64,000 bases of DNA. Origin: Salinilacustrithrix flava. Its GTDB lineage: Bacteria; Actinomycetota; Acidimicrobiia; Acidimicrobiales; Salinilacustritrichaceae. The stretch is from the NCBI RefSeq assembly GCF_041228405.1, contig NZ_CP133888.1, positions 1,674,001-1,738,000 on the forward strand. Direction: 5' to 3'. A program made the translations under genes and the position numbers. Under the pieces are notes generated by a model, which was given only the letters and a program-made list of their open reading frames with translations, had not been told where the DNA came from and did no database searches. Of this stretch, positions 1 through 8,266 are shown in pieces (the stretch's first letter is position 1; every line of letters starts with the position of its first letter).

Positions 1-1
1 G

Positions 2-835
2 GGCGAGCCCGACCGCTTCGAGCTGACCCGCGCCGGCCAGGCCGTGCTCGTCGACGAGGACTCCTCGCTCTTCTTCGCCGCCGGTGCGTTCAGCGAACCC
101 ACCCCTCCCGACATCATCGACGACCTCGCCGACGCGTTCCGCACCGGCATCGGCCTCCCCTATGACCGCCAGGGCCCCCGGGGCGCCCATCGCACCGAGC
201 GGATGCTCGGCCCGTGGGCCCGCCTCGCCCTGGTCCCGGTGATCCTGCCGATGCTCGACGGCGTCGTCGCCAAGCTCGAGGCGGGGGCGGACGTGTGCGA
301 CGTCGGCTGCGGGTCCGGCGTCGCCCTCGAGGCCATGGCGAAGGCCTACCCGGCGTCCCGGTTCACCGGCTACGACCTGTCCCGCAACGCCGTGGAGATC
401 GCCCGCCAGAAGATGGCCGACGCCGGCATCGACAACGTCGAGATCGTGCACGCCCGCGCCGAGGACCTTCCGGCCGAGCCGGCCTTCGACCTGGTGCTCA
501 CCTTCGACTGCCTCCACGACATGACCCGTCCCGACGAGGCGCTCGCTGCGGTCCGGGGCTCGCTGCGCGACGACGGCACGCTGCTCGTGAAGGAGATCAA
601 GTGCGCCGACACGCTCGAGCAGAACCGGGCCAACCCGATGCTGGCGATGATGCTCGGCTTCTCGATCACGTCGTGCATGTCGTCGGCCATGAGCGAGCCG
701 GGCGGCATGGGGCTCGGCACGGTCGGCCTGCCCGAGAGCCGGCTGCGCGAGCTTGCGGAGGCGGCCGGGTTCACCAGCGTCGTGCGCCACGACCCGGGCG
801 AGCCGTCGAACGTCTACTACGAGGTGCGCCCGTAG
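2..835 (+). CDS. SAM-dependent class I methyltransferase, 5' end outside the window
   Basis: The reading frame is open from the window edge, so the N-terminus is missing; the first visible GTG (44) is probably internal because the residues before it (ELTRAGQAV) look like the end of a winged-helix domain. The glycine-rich SAM loop is CDVGCGSGVALE, followed by an acidic ribose-binding position in GYDLS and a DLVLTFDCLHD segment. The layout of a small N-terminal helical/winged domain plus a Rossmann methyltransferase resembles mycobacterial Rv2258c-type proteins. The substrate cannot be told. It converges on the fusion gene downstream, with only 3 bp between the stop codons. Confidence 0.8.
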   Translation, partial: GEPDRFELTRAGQAVLVDEDSSLFFAAGAFSEPTPPDIIDDLADAFRTGIGLPYDRQGPRGAHRTERMLGPWARLALVPVILPMLDGVVAKLEAGADVCDVGCGSGVALEAMAKAYPASRFTGYDLSRNAVEIARQKMADAGIDNVEIVHARAEDLPAEPAFDLVLTFDCLHDMTRPDEALAAVRGSLRDDGTLLVKEIKCADTLEQNRANPMLAMMLGFSITSCMSSAMSEPGGMGLGTVGLPESRLRELAEAAGFTSVVRHDPGEPSNVYYEVRP

Positions 836-838
836 CGG

Positions 839-3766
839 TCAGGTGAGGGGCCGGTAGGTGCCGGTCTCGTCGTCGAGCACCAGCGCGGAGCCGTCGGTGG
901 GGATGCCCTCGGCGCGCAGCGGGCCGGTGCGCACCCGGTACCAGGTGGTGCGGGGGATCTCGTCGACGACCCGGATGTACCGGGGCCGGTCGTCGGCGGC
1001 CAGCGACTGCACGGCATCCGTGAGCCGGGAGGCGAGCCGGTCGAGGTCGGCCTGCCGGCCCGGCCGCAGGGAGATGGCGACGGCGACGGCGGTGGTGCCG
1101 TCGGCCTCCTCGGTCGGGTAGGCGACGCTGAGGTGGACCTCGTCCAGGGCGCTCACCGCGTCCTGGACGGGGATGGGGGGCGTGGCGCCGTCCGGGGTGC
1201 GGATCAGGGACTGGACGCCGCCGATCAGCCAGTGGTCGCCGTCTTCGTCGACGAGGAACAGGTCGCCGGTGGCGAGCCAGGCGTCGTCGCCCTCGAACAG
1301 GGCGCGCAGCGAGCGGTCGGGGTAGGCGCCGTCGCGGTGGCTGAGCTTGGCGAGCAGCATGCCGACCTCCCCGACGGCGCACTCCTCGGCGAAGCCGTCC
1401 GGCCCCTCGATGAGCCGGCTGGTCTCCACGTCGAAGCGGGCGATCTTCAGCGGCGCGCTGCCCGGGAGGCGCCGGCCCATCGAGCCGACCTTCTCGCCGG
1501 TGAGGTTGACGAGCACGGCGGCGCCCTCGGTGGACGCGTAGAACTCGAGCACCTTGGCCGGGGCGAAGTGCTGCTCGACCCGGCGCCACAGGCCGGTGGG
1601 CATGCCGGAGCCGATGAACAGCCGGACCGGGTGGTGCTTGTCGCGGCCGCCGGTCGGCGCGTCGAGCATGTCGGCCGCCATCGTCCACGTGTAGGTGACG
1701 GCGGTGGCGCCGTAGCGGCGCACCTCCTCCCAGAACGTGTCGGGGTCGAAGCCCCGCGTCATGGCCAGGCGGGCCCGGGACGCGAGGGCGGCTCCGATTC
1801 CGGTGAGCAGGGCCGAGGGATGGTGGATCGGCGTGAGGCTGAGCACGGTGTCGGAGCGGCTCAGCGACGCGGACGCGGCGGTGCCGAAGGCGGACAGGGC
1901 CCAGCGCCCGTTGGTGATGCGGTTGACGCGCGTGCGCTCGCCGCTACCGGTGAACAGGACGAAGGCCAGGTCGTGGGCCCGTCCCGGGTTCGGCTCGTAC
2001 CAGCCCGGCAGCTCGACCGAGCCGGGGTCGATGGCCTCCATGTCGTCGACCGCCGAACCCAGGTCGCGGGGTCCGCCGCCGCCACCGAGCACGTGGACCT
2101 TGACGACGCCCTTCAACCGGGTGGCCTGCTCACCGTGCTCGGGGTCGGCGATGATGCGCCCGACGCGGCCGAGCTCGATCTCGCGCTCCAGCGGGCCGTC
2201 GGGGCGCAGGAGCACGGCGACGGCGCCGAGCCGGTTGAGCGCGGCCACGATGCCGAGCGCGCTCGGGCGGGTGTCCATGAGCACGCCCACGTGGGAGCCG
2301 CGCCGCACGCCGATGCGGATCAGGCCGCGCACCACGTTGTCGATGCGCTCGTTGGCCGCCGCGTAGGTGTGCCCGCGGCCCTCGAACAGGAAGGCGGTGT
2401 CGTCGGGGGCGAGGGCGGCCTGCTCGGCGAAGACGCGGCCCATCGACACCTGGCTGGTCGGCCGCACCTCCTCGATGCGGTTGAGCCGGGCGAGGGAGCC
2501 GACCCCCTCCATGGCGAGCGAGCGGACGCCCCGGAGGCCGATCTTGGCCCCGGTGCCGATGGTTCGCCCGACGCCGGTGGTGATGTTGGTGGCCAGGTTC
2601 ACCGCCCGGGCCAGGTCGCTCTTGGGTCGCCGGCTCGGGGGGTCGTCGGGGGAGAGGGGCGTGATGCCGGCCGGCACGGGCCCGTCCTCGTCCAGCCAGC
2701 GGGTCCACCCGGTGACCGTGGGCCACGTCGTCGCCGCCGCCTGCGAACCGACCACCAGACCGAAGTGGCCGGCGTCGATGGTGGCCTCGTGGACCGATGC
2801 GCTCGGCGCGGCCTGGGCGACGGCACGCACGACCTCGGGTGGCGCGATGTCGTCGGAGGAGCCGACGAAGCACAGGATCGGGCAGTCGATGTCGGCGAGG
2901 GTGACGGGTCGGTCGTCGATGACGAACCCGCCCGACAGCATCCGGTTGGACACGAGGAACTGCTTCACGAGCTCGGCGATGGCCGGACCCGGCCACGCGA
3001 CCCAGCCCTCGTCCATCAGGAACCGGCGCTGGCCCTCCCGGGGGAGCAGCGACTCCCGGTCGTGGAGCTGGAGCACGAACTGCAGCTGGTTCCGGGCCGT
3101 GGCCAGCGGATCCAGCATGCGGAACCCGACCCGGCTCATCCAGGCGGGCACGGTGAGGTTCGGCAGGACCTTGTCGGCGAGGAAGTCGATGACCTCCACG
3201 GCGAGGTCGTCATCGAGGCCGAGGGGGAGCACGCCGTGGGTGTCCACCGGGCTGCCGTAGGTGATGAGGCTGGCGATGCCGTCCGCTCGCCGGTAGGCCG
3301 CCGCCTGGTAGCAGAACATCCCGCCCTGGCTGTAGCCCGAGAGGTGCACGGGCCCGCCGGTGCGCTCGACGACCTCGTCGATCGCCTCGGACAGGGCGAG
3401 GACGTGGTCGGTGAGCGTGCGCTCGAGCCCACCCTCCTCCCGCTCCGGTGCCCCGAAGTCGATGACCCACGGGTCGAGGCCGGCGACGGCGAGGGCGCCG
3501 ACCGCGCTCGACGACGGCGACACGTCGTAGATCTCCGCCGACAGCATCATCGGTGGCACGAGCAGCACCGGCGAGCGGCGCGGTCCGTCGGGCTCGGCGT
3601 TGCCGTAGCGGCGCAGCCGGTACATGCGGTGCGAGGTGACGACCTCGTAGGGCGTGTGCTCCTCGCCGGTCTCCAGCCCCCCGAAGCGGGCGACCTCGAG
3701 CGCGTTCTGCGCGGCCTGCCCGAGCCGCACCACCGACCGGGTGACCTCTCTCGGGATCAGCTGCAC
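839..3766 (-). CDS. PHA-synthase-like alpha/beta hydrolase fused to an acyl-CoA-synthetase-like domain
   Basis: A 975-residue two-domain protein. Residues 35-350 form an alpha/beta hydrolase of the PHA-synthase type: lipase-like box GYSQGG with Ser146, an Asp near 305 (GSSDDIAPP) and His334 (DAGHFG). PhaC proper has Cys at the nucleophile position. Residues 435-960 resemble an ANL adenylating enzyme, with YASTEG at 743-748 and ATGDL near 833. However, the ATP-binding loop reads FTGSGERTRVNR instead of the usual SGTTGxPKG, and the C-terminal catalytic Lys position appears to be Arg944. The architecture matches M. tuberculosis Rv1683, annotated as a bifunctional acyl-CoA synthase/lipase. A role in neutral lipid or PHA metabolism is inferred; the second domain may not adenylate. 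Confidence 0.8.
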   Translation of the reverse strand: MQLIPREVTRSVVRLGQAAQNALEVARFGGLETGEEHTPYEVVTSHRMYRLRRYGNAEPDGPRRSPVLLVPPMMLSAEIYDVSPSSSAVGALAVAGLDPWVIDFGAPEREEGGLERTLTDHVLALSEAIDEVVERTGGPVHLSGYSQGGMFCYQAAAYRRADGIASLITYGSPVDTHGVLPLGLDDDLAVEVIDFLADKVLPNLTVPAWMSRVGFRMLDPLATARNQLQFVLQLHDRESLLPREGQRRFLMDEGWVAWPGPAIAELVKQFLVSNRMLSGGFVIDDRPVTLADIDCPILCFVGSSDDIAPPEVVRAVAQAAPSASVHEATIDAGHFGLVVGSQAAATTWPTVTGWTRWLDEDGPVPAGITPLSPDDPPSRRPKSDLARAVNLATNITTGVGRTIGTGAKIGLRGVRSLAMEGVGSLARLNRIEEVRPTSQVSMGRVFAEQAALAPDDTAFLFEGRGHTYAAANERIDNVVRGLIRIGVRRGSHVGVLMDTRPSALGIVAALNRLGAVAVLLRPDGPLEREIELGRVGRIIADPEHGEQATRLKGVVKVHVLGGGGGPRDLGSAVDDMEAIDPGSVELPGWYEPNPGRAHDLAFVLFTGSGERTRVNRITNGRWALSAFGTAASASLSRSDTVLSLTPIHHPSALLTGIGAALASRARLAMTRGFDPDTFWEEVRRYGATAVTYTWTMAADMLDAPTGGRDKHHPVRLFIGSGMPTGLWRRVEQHFAPAKVLEFYASTEGAAVLVNLTGEKVGSMGRRLPGSAPLKIARFDVETSRLIEGPDGFAEECAVGEVGMLLAKLSHRDGAYPDRSLRALFEGDDAWLATGDLFLVDEDGDHWLIGGVQSLIRTPDGATPPIPVQDAVSALDEVHLSVAYPTEEADGTTAVAVAISLRPGRQADLDRLASRLTDAVQSLAADDRPRYIRVVDEIPRTTWYRVRTGPLRAEGIPTDGSALVLDDETGTYRPLT

Positions 3767-3842
3767 CGGGGTACCTCGGGATCCGTGTCGGTGGCGGCCT
3801 GCGCCACGCAGGCTACCGGTGGCACTTCGGGTGACCGAATTG

Positions 3843-3869
3843 CCGGGTTCGGTCGGTCACCGAACCGGG
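3843..3869. promoter_or_regulatory. Inverted repeat in divergent intergenic region, candidate operator
   Basis: Arms CCGGGTTCGGT (3843-3853) and ACCGAACCGGG (3859-3869) are inverted copies with one mismatch, separated by 5 bp. It lies in the 122-bp gap between the divergent lipid-fusion gene and the hexapeptide acyltransferase. The spacing fits a dimeric repressor site. No regulator gene is adjacent, so the binding protein is unknown. Confidence 0.4.
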
Positions 3870-3888
3870 CGGTCCGGTCGGGGACACT

Positions 3889-4491
3889 GTGACCGTGGAC
3901 GACCACGACCGCAACGACGGCCTCGACCAGCTGCCGCCCTGGACGCCGCCCGCCGACCTGCCGGCGTTCGCCGCCTTCGGTCCCTACAGCGAGCTCGGCC
4001 AGCCGACCGTGTCGGTCGAGAACCCGGCCGGCATCCACGTCGGCGCGTTCGTCAAGGTCGGCGCCTACGCCGTCCTCGAGGCCCTGGTGCCCGAGCGCGG
4101 GGTCACCGTGCGGATCGGCGACGGCGCGTACATCGGCAACTTCAGCCGCATCACCGCGGTGGGGGAGGTGGTGATCGGCGAGGAGGCGATGCTGGCCGAC
4201 CGCGTCTACGTCTCCGACACCGGCCACGTGTACGAGGACGTGTCCCAGCCGATCAAGCGCCAGGGCCTGCGCGACGGCCGCCGGGTGGAGGTCGGTCGGG
4301 GGGCGTGGATCGGCATCGGCGCCGCCATCGTCGGCAACGTGCGGATCGGGGAGAACGCCGTGGTGGCGGCCAACACCGTGGTCCGCAGCGACGTCCCGGA
4401 CTTCACCGTCGTGGCCGGGAACCCCGCCCAGGTCGTTCGCCGCCACGACGGCGACGCCTGGCAGTGGATGACGCCGCGAGGTCCCGCCTGA
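3889..4491 (+). CDS. Hexapeptide-repeat (left-handed beta helix) acyltransferase
   Basis: A 200-residue protein with repeated hexapeptide units (VRIGDGAYIGNFSRI, VVIGEEAML, RGAWIGIGAAIVGNVRIGENAVVAANTVV) and the usual C-terminal VVAGNPAQVVRR, typical of trimeric O- or N-acyltransferases related to maltose/serine acetyltransferases and DapD. His211-type catalytic histidines cannot be assigned with confidence; the VSDTGHVYEDV segment is the likeliest place. Start GTG at 3889 was chosen; a second in-frame GTG lies 6 bp on. It is divergent from the lipid fusion gene and ends 6 bp from the convergent VOC gene. The acyl acceptor is unknown. Confidence 0.75.
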   Translation: MTVDDHDRNDGLDQLPPWTPPADLPAFAAFGPYSELGQPTVSVENPAGIHVGAFVKVGAYAVLEALVPERGVTVRIGDGAYIGNFSRITAVGEVVIGEEAMLADRVYVSDTGHVYEDVSQPIKRQGLRDGRRVEVGRGAWIGIGAAIVGNVRIGENAVVAANTVVRSDVPDFTVVAGNPAQVVRRHDGDAWQWMTPRGPA

Positions 4492-4497
4492 GGGGCT

Positions 4498-5187
4498 TCA
4501 GTCCGGGAGCGGCCCGGTGAGCGAGGCCCGCTGGGACAGCTCGATGAAGTCGCCGTCGGGCAGGCGCACGAAGGAGATGTGGGCGACGTCGCCGAGGCGC
4601 ACGGGCGCCAGCCCCTCGGTCATGCCGCTGGCGAGGGCGTGAGCGTGGGCGGCGAGCACATCGCGGACCTGGACGGTGAGGTAGCGGATGCCCAGGCCGT
4701 CGCGCGACGTCGTCGGCGGTCGGCCACGGCGCAGCTTCACGCTCAGCTTGGTCTCCCCGATGCGCAGCGTGCCCTCGCCGCGGTCGCCGCCGAAGGTCGC
4801 CTGCAGCACGTCGAGCGTGCGCTCCACGTCGGAGGCCTCGACCAGCACGTTCACCTGCGTGCCGTCCTGGGTCGGCGGGGTCAGGGCGACGCGCATGCCG
4901 TCAGGCCCCTCGCGGCCCTGGATGCCCTCCATCGCCCGGGCTGCGTCGACGATGGCCACGGCGCTGTAGCCGGTGGTCTCATCCGTCGGCAGCGGGTCCC
5001 GGTGGACGTTCACCTTCAGCACGCCGCCGTGGAGGTCGTAGCGGTGCTGGTGCACGCCGCCACCGACCTTCAGCAGGTGGTCGAAGCGCAGCCCGAGCTC
5101 GTCGCCCCAGAACGCCTGGTGGGCGTCGAGGTCGTTGGTCTGGATGCCGACGTCGATCGCCGGCTTGACGATCTCGAGCTCGCTCAT
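4498..5187 (-). CDS. VOC-superfamily (glyoxalase/dioxygenase-like) protein
   Basis: A 229-residue protein with two vicinal-oxygen-chelate modules: residues 10-120 (DVGIQTNDLDAHQAFWGDELGLRF) and 165-218 (GIRYLTVQVRDV ... DGDFIELSQR). The terminal Glu in FIELSQ is at the usual metal-ligand position. Its ATG overlaps the stop of the upstream luciferase-like oxidoreductase by 4 bp (ATGA, 5184-5187), so the two are translationally coupled and probably act on the same pathway. VOC proteins cover lyases, isomerases and ring-cleaving dioxygenases; the reaction is not readable from sequence. Confidence 0.75.
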   Translation of the reverse strand: MSELEIVKPAIDVGIQTNDLDAHQAFWGDELGLRFDHLLKVGGGVHQHRYDLHGGVLKVNVHRDPLPTDETTGYSAVAIVDAARAMEGIQGREGPDGMRVALTPPTQDGTQVNVLVEASDVERTLDVLQATFGGDRGEGTLRIGETKLSVKLRRGRPPTTSRDGLGIRYLTVQVRDVLAAHAHALASGMTEGLAPVRLGDVAHISFVRLPDGDFIELSQRASLTGPLPD

Positions 5188-6008
5188 CGGTCCACCACCA
5201 GCTCGGCGAGCAGCTCCATGGAACGGAGCCAGCTGTCGAGGTCGCTGCGCCACGGGGCCGACACCACGTGCTGCACCCCGGCCTCGGCGTAGGCGTCGGC
5301 CTCGGCCAGGATCTCGTCGGGGTCCATGCCCTGTGGGTCCCACCCGGTGCGCAGCGAGATCGTGAAGGTCTCCTCCGGGCGGTCCCGGCGCAGGCGCTCG
5401 ATGACCGGGGCGGCCTCGTGGGGCTTCACGCCGATGATCTGGTGGCCGTCGCCCTTCTCGACGCCGCGGCGCAGCGCCCGTTCGCTCATGCCGCCGATCC
5501 AGATCGGGATGGGGTGCGCCGGCTGCGGCAGCACCCGGATGTCTCGGAAGGAGACGTGCTCGCCCTCGAACGTGGCCGGGTCCTCGGTCCACGCCACCCG
5601 CAGCGCGTCGATGATCTCGTCGGTGCGGGGACCCCGGTCGGCGAACCCGTGGCCGAGGGCCTCGAACTCCCGCTCGGACCACCCCACACCGCCGGCGACC
5701 GTGACCCGCCCACCGCTCAGGACGTCGAGGGAGGCGAGCTGGTTGGCCAGCTCCAGCGGCACGTGGCTGGGCAGGACGAGCACGCTGGTGCCCAGGCCGA
5801 TCCGGTCGGTGACGGCCGCCGCCCAGGTGAGGGCGACCATCGGGTCGAAGAGGAACGGCGACGGATAGTCCTGCTCGGCGGGGTGCACGATGTGGTCGCT
5901 GACCCACACGTCGGCGAACCCGAGCTCCTCGGCTCTCCGCGCCGCCGTGGTGATGGCCTCGCTGGAGGCGACCCGTCCGTACTGGGGGAGGTGGATGCCG
6001 ACGTCCAT
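5184..6008 (-). CDS. LLM-class (luciferase-like, probably F420-dependent) oxidoreductase
   Basis: A 274-residue TIM-barrel protein starting MDVGIHLPQYG, with AEELGFADVWVSDHI, DRIGLGTSVLVLP and GGRVTVAGGVGWSEREFEALG. These are hallmarks of luciferase-like monooxygenases of the F420-dependent subgroup common in actinobacteria. First gene of a two-gene unit with the VOC protein. No Shine-Dalgarno sequence is visible; a TACGGT box on the minus strand (6021-6016) lies 7 bp before the ATG, which suggests a leaderless transcript. Substrate unknown. Confidence 0.85.
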   Translation of the reverse strand: MDVGIHLPQYGRVASSEAITTAARRAEELGFADVWVSDHIVHPAEQDYPSPFLFDPMVALTWAAAVTDRIGLGTSVLVLPSHVPLELANQLASLDVLSGGRVTVAGGVGWSEREFEALGHGFADRGPRTDEIIDALRVAWTEDPATFEGEHVSFRDIRVLPQPAHPIPIWIGGMSERALRRGVEKGDGHQIIGVKPHEAAPVIERLRRDRPEETFTISLRTGWDPQGMDPDEILAEADAYAEAGVQHVVSAPWRSDLDSWLRSMELLAELVVDR

Positions 6009-6032
6009 GGGGTCGACCGTACGCTGTCCGCC
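6009..6032. promoter_or_regulatory. 24-bp divergent promoter region with overlapping -10 boxes
   Basis: The whole gap between the oxidoreductase ATG (6008, minus) and the antiporter GTG (6033, plus) is 24 bp. Minus strand: TACGGT (6021-6016) then 7 bp to ATG. Plus strand: TACGCT (6020-6025) then 7 bp to GTG. The two boxes share the TA pair at 6020-6021, so only one polymerase could occupy the site at a time. Neither gene has a visible ribosome binding site. Confidence 0.6.
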
Positions 6033-7514
6033 GTGCTGAGCTCCGAGCCCCTGCTCCTCGGCGCAGCCGTGCTGGTGCTGGGCGGCGTGCTGGCGTCCAA
6101 GCTGGCCAACCGACTCGGCGTCCCGGCCCTCCTGCTGTTCATCGGCCTGGGGATGCTCGCCGGATCCGACGGGCTCGGGGGCATCGAGTTCGAAGACGTC
6201 GAGCTGACCCAGGGCATCGGGGTCGCCGCTCTCGCCCTCATCCTCTTCGACGGCGGGATCGCCACCCGCTGGGAGGCGATCCGTCCGGTCCTCGCGCCCG
6301 GCGGTGTGCTCGCGACCATCGGGGTCGCCGCCACCGCCGGGATCACCGGAGTCCTCGCCACGGCGATCCTCGACGTGCCGATCGAGGTCGGCCTCCTCCT
6401 CGGCGCCATCGTCTCCTCCACCGACGCCGCCGCCGTGTTCTCGGTCCTGCGATCCCGACGGGCCGGGCTCAAGGGCGGCATCCAGCCGATGCTCGAGCTC
6501 GAGTCCGGGGCCAACGACCCCATGGCCGTGTTCCTCACCATCGGCCTGGTCGAGATCGTCACCGGCGACACCGACAGCTGGTGGTCCCTGCTCCCGATGT
6601 TCGGTCAGCAGGTGGTGCTCGGCGCGGTGCTCGGGGTGCTCGGCGGCTGGATCGGCCGGCTGCTGCTCAACAAGGTGAACCTCGGGATCGACGGTCTGTA
6701 CCCGGTGCTGACCCTGGCCGTGGCCGTCGCCACCTACGCCGGCACGGTGCTGCTCGGCGGCAGCGGCTTCCTCGCCGTCTACCTGTGCGGCCTGTGGCTC
6801 GGGAACCACGAGGTGCTGCACCGCAACTCGGTCATGCGGTTCCACGACGCCATCGCCTGGCTGGCCCAGATCGGCATGTTCCTCGTCCTCGGCCTGCTCG
6901 TGTTCCCGAGCGACCTGCCGGCCGTGACCTGGCAGGGGCTGCTGGTCGCGGCCGTCCTCGTCGTCGTGGCCCGACCGGTCGCCGTCGCGCTCTCGCTCAC
7001 ACCCTTCCGTGTCCCGGTCCGCCAGCAGGCCGTCGTCGCCTGGGTCGGCCTCCGCGGCGCCACACCGATCATCCTGGCCACGTTCCCCCTCGTCGCCGGC
7101 GTCGACGAGGCGGTCCTGCTCTTCGACGTCGTCTTCTTCGTGGTGCTCACCTCCGTGCTCATCCAGGGGACCACCCTCGGCCCGGTCGCCCGCCTGGCGC
7201 GGGTGACCGTCCCCGTGCCGAACCGGATGCCGGCACCCCTCGAAGCGGGCGAGCCCCTCCCGGACGGGACCTCCCTGCGCCAGCTGGAGATCCCGTCCCG
7301 CTCCTTCGGCGACGGCCGCGCCCTGGTCGAGCTCCGCCTGCCGGAGCGGGCGCTGGTCGTGCTCGTCGACCGGGACGGCACCTTCATCGTCCCCACCGGC
7401 GCGACCCGCCTCGCCGCCGGCGACAACGTCCTCCTCCTCGCCGACGACGGCACGTTCCGCGACGCCCGGGACCGGCTCACCTTCCCCGACGAGGACGCGC
7501 CCGGCGCTCGCTGA
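6033..7514 (+). CDS. Potassium/proton (CPA1, NhaP2/CvrA-type) antiporter with C-terminal RCK_C domain
   Basis: A 493-residue membrane protein with about 12-13 hydrophobic segments to residue 390, then a soluble TrkA-C/RCK_C-like tail (LRQLEIPSRSFGDGRALVELRLPE ... AGDNVLLLADDGTF). Conserved transport acids are visible at Asp131 (SSTDAAAVFSVL) and Asn161-Asp162 (ESGANDPMAV). This arrangement matches NhaP2/CvrA K+/H+ antiporters, whose tail is thought to sense ligand. The GTG at 6033 is chosen because the region before it is the divergent gene. Likely role: cation and pH homeostasis at the cytoplasmic membrane. Confidence 0.88.
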   Translation: MLSSEPLLLGAAVLVLGGVLASKLANRLGVPALLLFIGLGMLAGSDGLGGIEFEDVELTQGIGVAALALILFDGGIATRWEAIRPVLAPGGVLATIGVAATAGITGVLATAILDVPIEVGLLLGAIVSSTDAAAVFSVLRSRRAGLKGGIQPMLELESGANDPMAVFLTIGLVEIVTGDTDSWWSLLPMFGQQVVLGAVLGVLGGWIGRLLLNKVNLGIDGLYPVLTLAVAVATYAGTVLLGGSGFLAVYLCGLWLGNHEVLHRNSVMRFHDAIAWLAQIGMFLVLGLLVFPSDLPAVTWQGLLVAAVLVVVARPVAVALSLTPFRVPVRQQAVVAWVGLRGATPIILATFPLVAGVDEAVLLFDVVFFVVLTSVLIQGTTLGPVARLARVTVPVPNRMPAPLEAGEPLPDGTSLRQLEIPSRSFGDGRALVELRLPERALVVLVDRDGTFIVPTGATRLAAGDNVLLLADDGTFRDARDRLTFPDEDAPGAR

Positions 7515-7547
7515 GGACCCGGGCCTCGACTGCCGTCCCGTCCCGAC

Positions 7548-7558
7548 GGGTAGCGACC
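7548..7558 (+). promoter_or_regulatory. GGGTAGCGACC motif upstream of lipoprotein gene
   Basis: An 11-bp string identical to 16486-16496. Here it ends 31 bp before the ATG, in the other case 28 bp. GGGTA resembles the -10 element of SigB/SigF-type stress sigma factors (GGGTAT/C). No clear -35 (GTTT-like) is seen at this copy, so assignment is tentative. Confidence 0.35.
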
Positions 7559-7589
7559 CGTGGAGACCAGCCACCCAGGAGACACCCCC

Positions 7590-8072
7590 ATGCCACTGCC
7601 CCGGACCGCCCGACCCCTCGCCGCGGCTGCCGCCGGTCTGCTGCTGCTCGCCGGCTGCGGCGACGACGACGACACCGGCGACGATGTCAGCATCGAGGAC
7701 GTCACCGAGGAACCGGGACTCGACTACGGCCCGCTCGGGCAGGTCGTCGAGGGCGGCGACCAGTACGTCGGTGAGGAGGTCACCGTCACCGGTGAGGTCA
7801 CCGCACAGGTCAACGACCGGGTCTTCCACATCGCCGCCGAGCCCGACACCGACGGCCTGCTCATCGTCAGCCAGGAGCCCATCGTCGACGAGCTCGACAG
7901 CGACGACGTCGTCGAGGTCACCGGCACCGTGCGGGAGAAGGACGCAGACTCCTTCGAGGAGGAGTTCGACATGCCCTACGACGAGCAGTACACCGACTTC
8001 CGCGGCCGCCACGCCATCGACGCCACCTCGGTCGAGGTCGTCCGCCAGGCCGAGGACCCCATCGACGAGTGA
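7590..8072 (+). CDS. Predicted lipoprotein with a possible OB-fold-like domain
   Basis: A 160-residue protein with a basic N-terminus, hydrophobic stretch and lipobox LLAGC (Cys about residue 23), followed by an Asp-rich linker. The body (YVGEEVTVTGEVTAQVNDRVFHIAAE ... DDVVEVTGTVREKD) has the alternating pattern of a small beta barrel resembling OB-fold proteins; that assignment is inference. Start ATG at 7590 has an AGGAG 9 bp upstream. Expected at the outer face of the cytoplasmic membrane. Function unknown. Confidence 0.75.
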   Translation: MPLPRTARPLAAAAAGLLLLAGCGDDDDTGDDVSIEDVTEEPGLDYGPLGQVVEGGDQYVGEEVTVTGEVTAQVNDRVFHIAAEPDTDGLLIVSQEPIVDELDSDDVVEVTGTVREKDADSFEEEFDMPYDEQYTDFRGRHAIDATSVEVVRQAEDPIDE

Positions 8073-8100
8073 TGCGAGCGGGTCGGCTCGCGGGCTCCGG

Positions 8101-8106
8101 TACGGT
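8101..8106 (+). promoter_or_regulatory. -10 box of tRNA-Lys
   Basis: TACGGT lies 6 bp before the mature 5' G of the tRNA, which would place transcription start at or next to the tRNA end. It is the same hexamer and spacing as used by several protein genes here. Confidence 0.55.
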
Positions 8107-8112
8107 GACCGG

Positions 8113-8186
8113 GCCCTCGTAGCCAAGCTGGTCAAGGCAGCGGACTTTTAATCCGAAGATCGTGGGTTCGAGTCCCACCGGGGGCA
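8113..8186 (+). tRNA. tRNA-Lys (anticodon UUU)
   Basis: Seventy-four nucleotides fold as a cloverleaf. The acceptor stem GCCCTCG (8113-8119) pairs with CGGGGGC (8179-8185), with discriminator A8186 and no encoded CCA. The D stem is GCC/GGC. The anticodon loop is CTTTTAA (8145-8151) with anticodon TTT at 8147-8149. The T arm is GTGGG-TTCGAGT-CCCAC. The outer anticodon-stem pair (G8140/A8156) is a mismatch. A 7-bp hairpin follows 2 nt downstream. Confidence 0.93.
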
Positions 8187-8188
8187 CG

Positions 8189-8208
8189 GCAGCCCTTCGG
8201 GCTGCTTG
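8189..8208 (+). terminator. Hairpin terminator after tRNA-Lys
   Basis: GCAGCCC (8189-8195), loop TTC, GGGCTGC (8199-8205): a perfect 7-bp stem with a 3-nt loop, then TT. It lacks a long U tract, as is common in high-GC actinobacteria. Confidence 0.6.
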
Positions 8209-8266
8209 GAGTTGTTCGGCTGCGCCTCACAGCTCCGGCGGTCACGAGCGACGTTTGGGGAAGAAC

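Noticed and set aside
1133..3892. 919-codon open frame on the plus strand across the lipid fusion gene
   Set aside because: Low-complexity antisense frame; the minus-strand protein has clear hydrolase and ANL-like domains.
6012..8135. Long minus-strand frame extending upstream of the LLM oxidoreductase
   Set aside because: Only the part after the ATG at 6008 matches the family; the rest is antisense to the antiporter and lipoprotein genes and has no domain.
8162..8266. Upstream extension of the DUF4214/glycosidase gene
   Set aside because: The earlier ATG lies in the T arm of tRNA-Lys; the signal peptide begins at ATG 8267.
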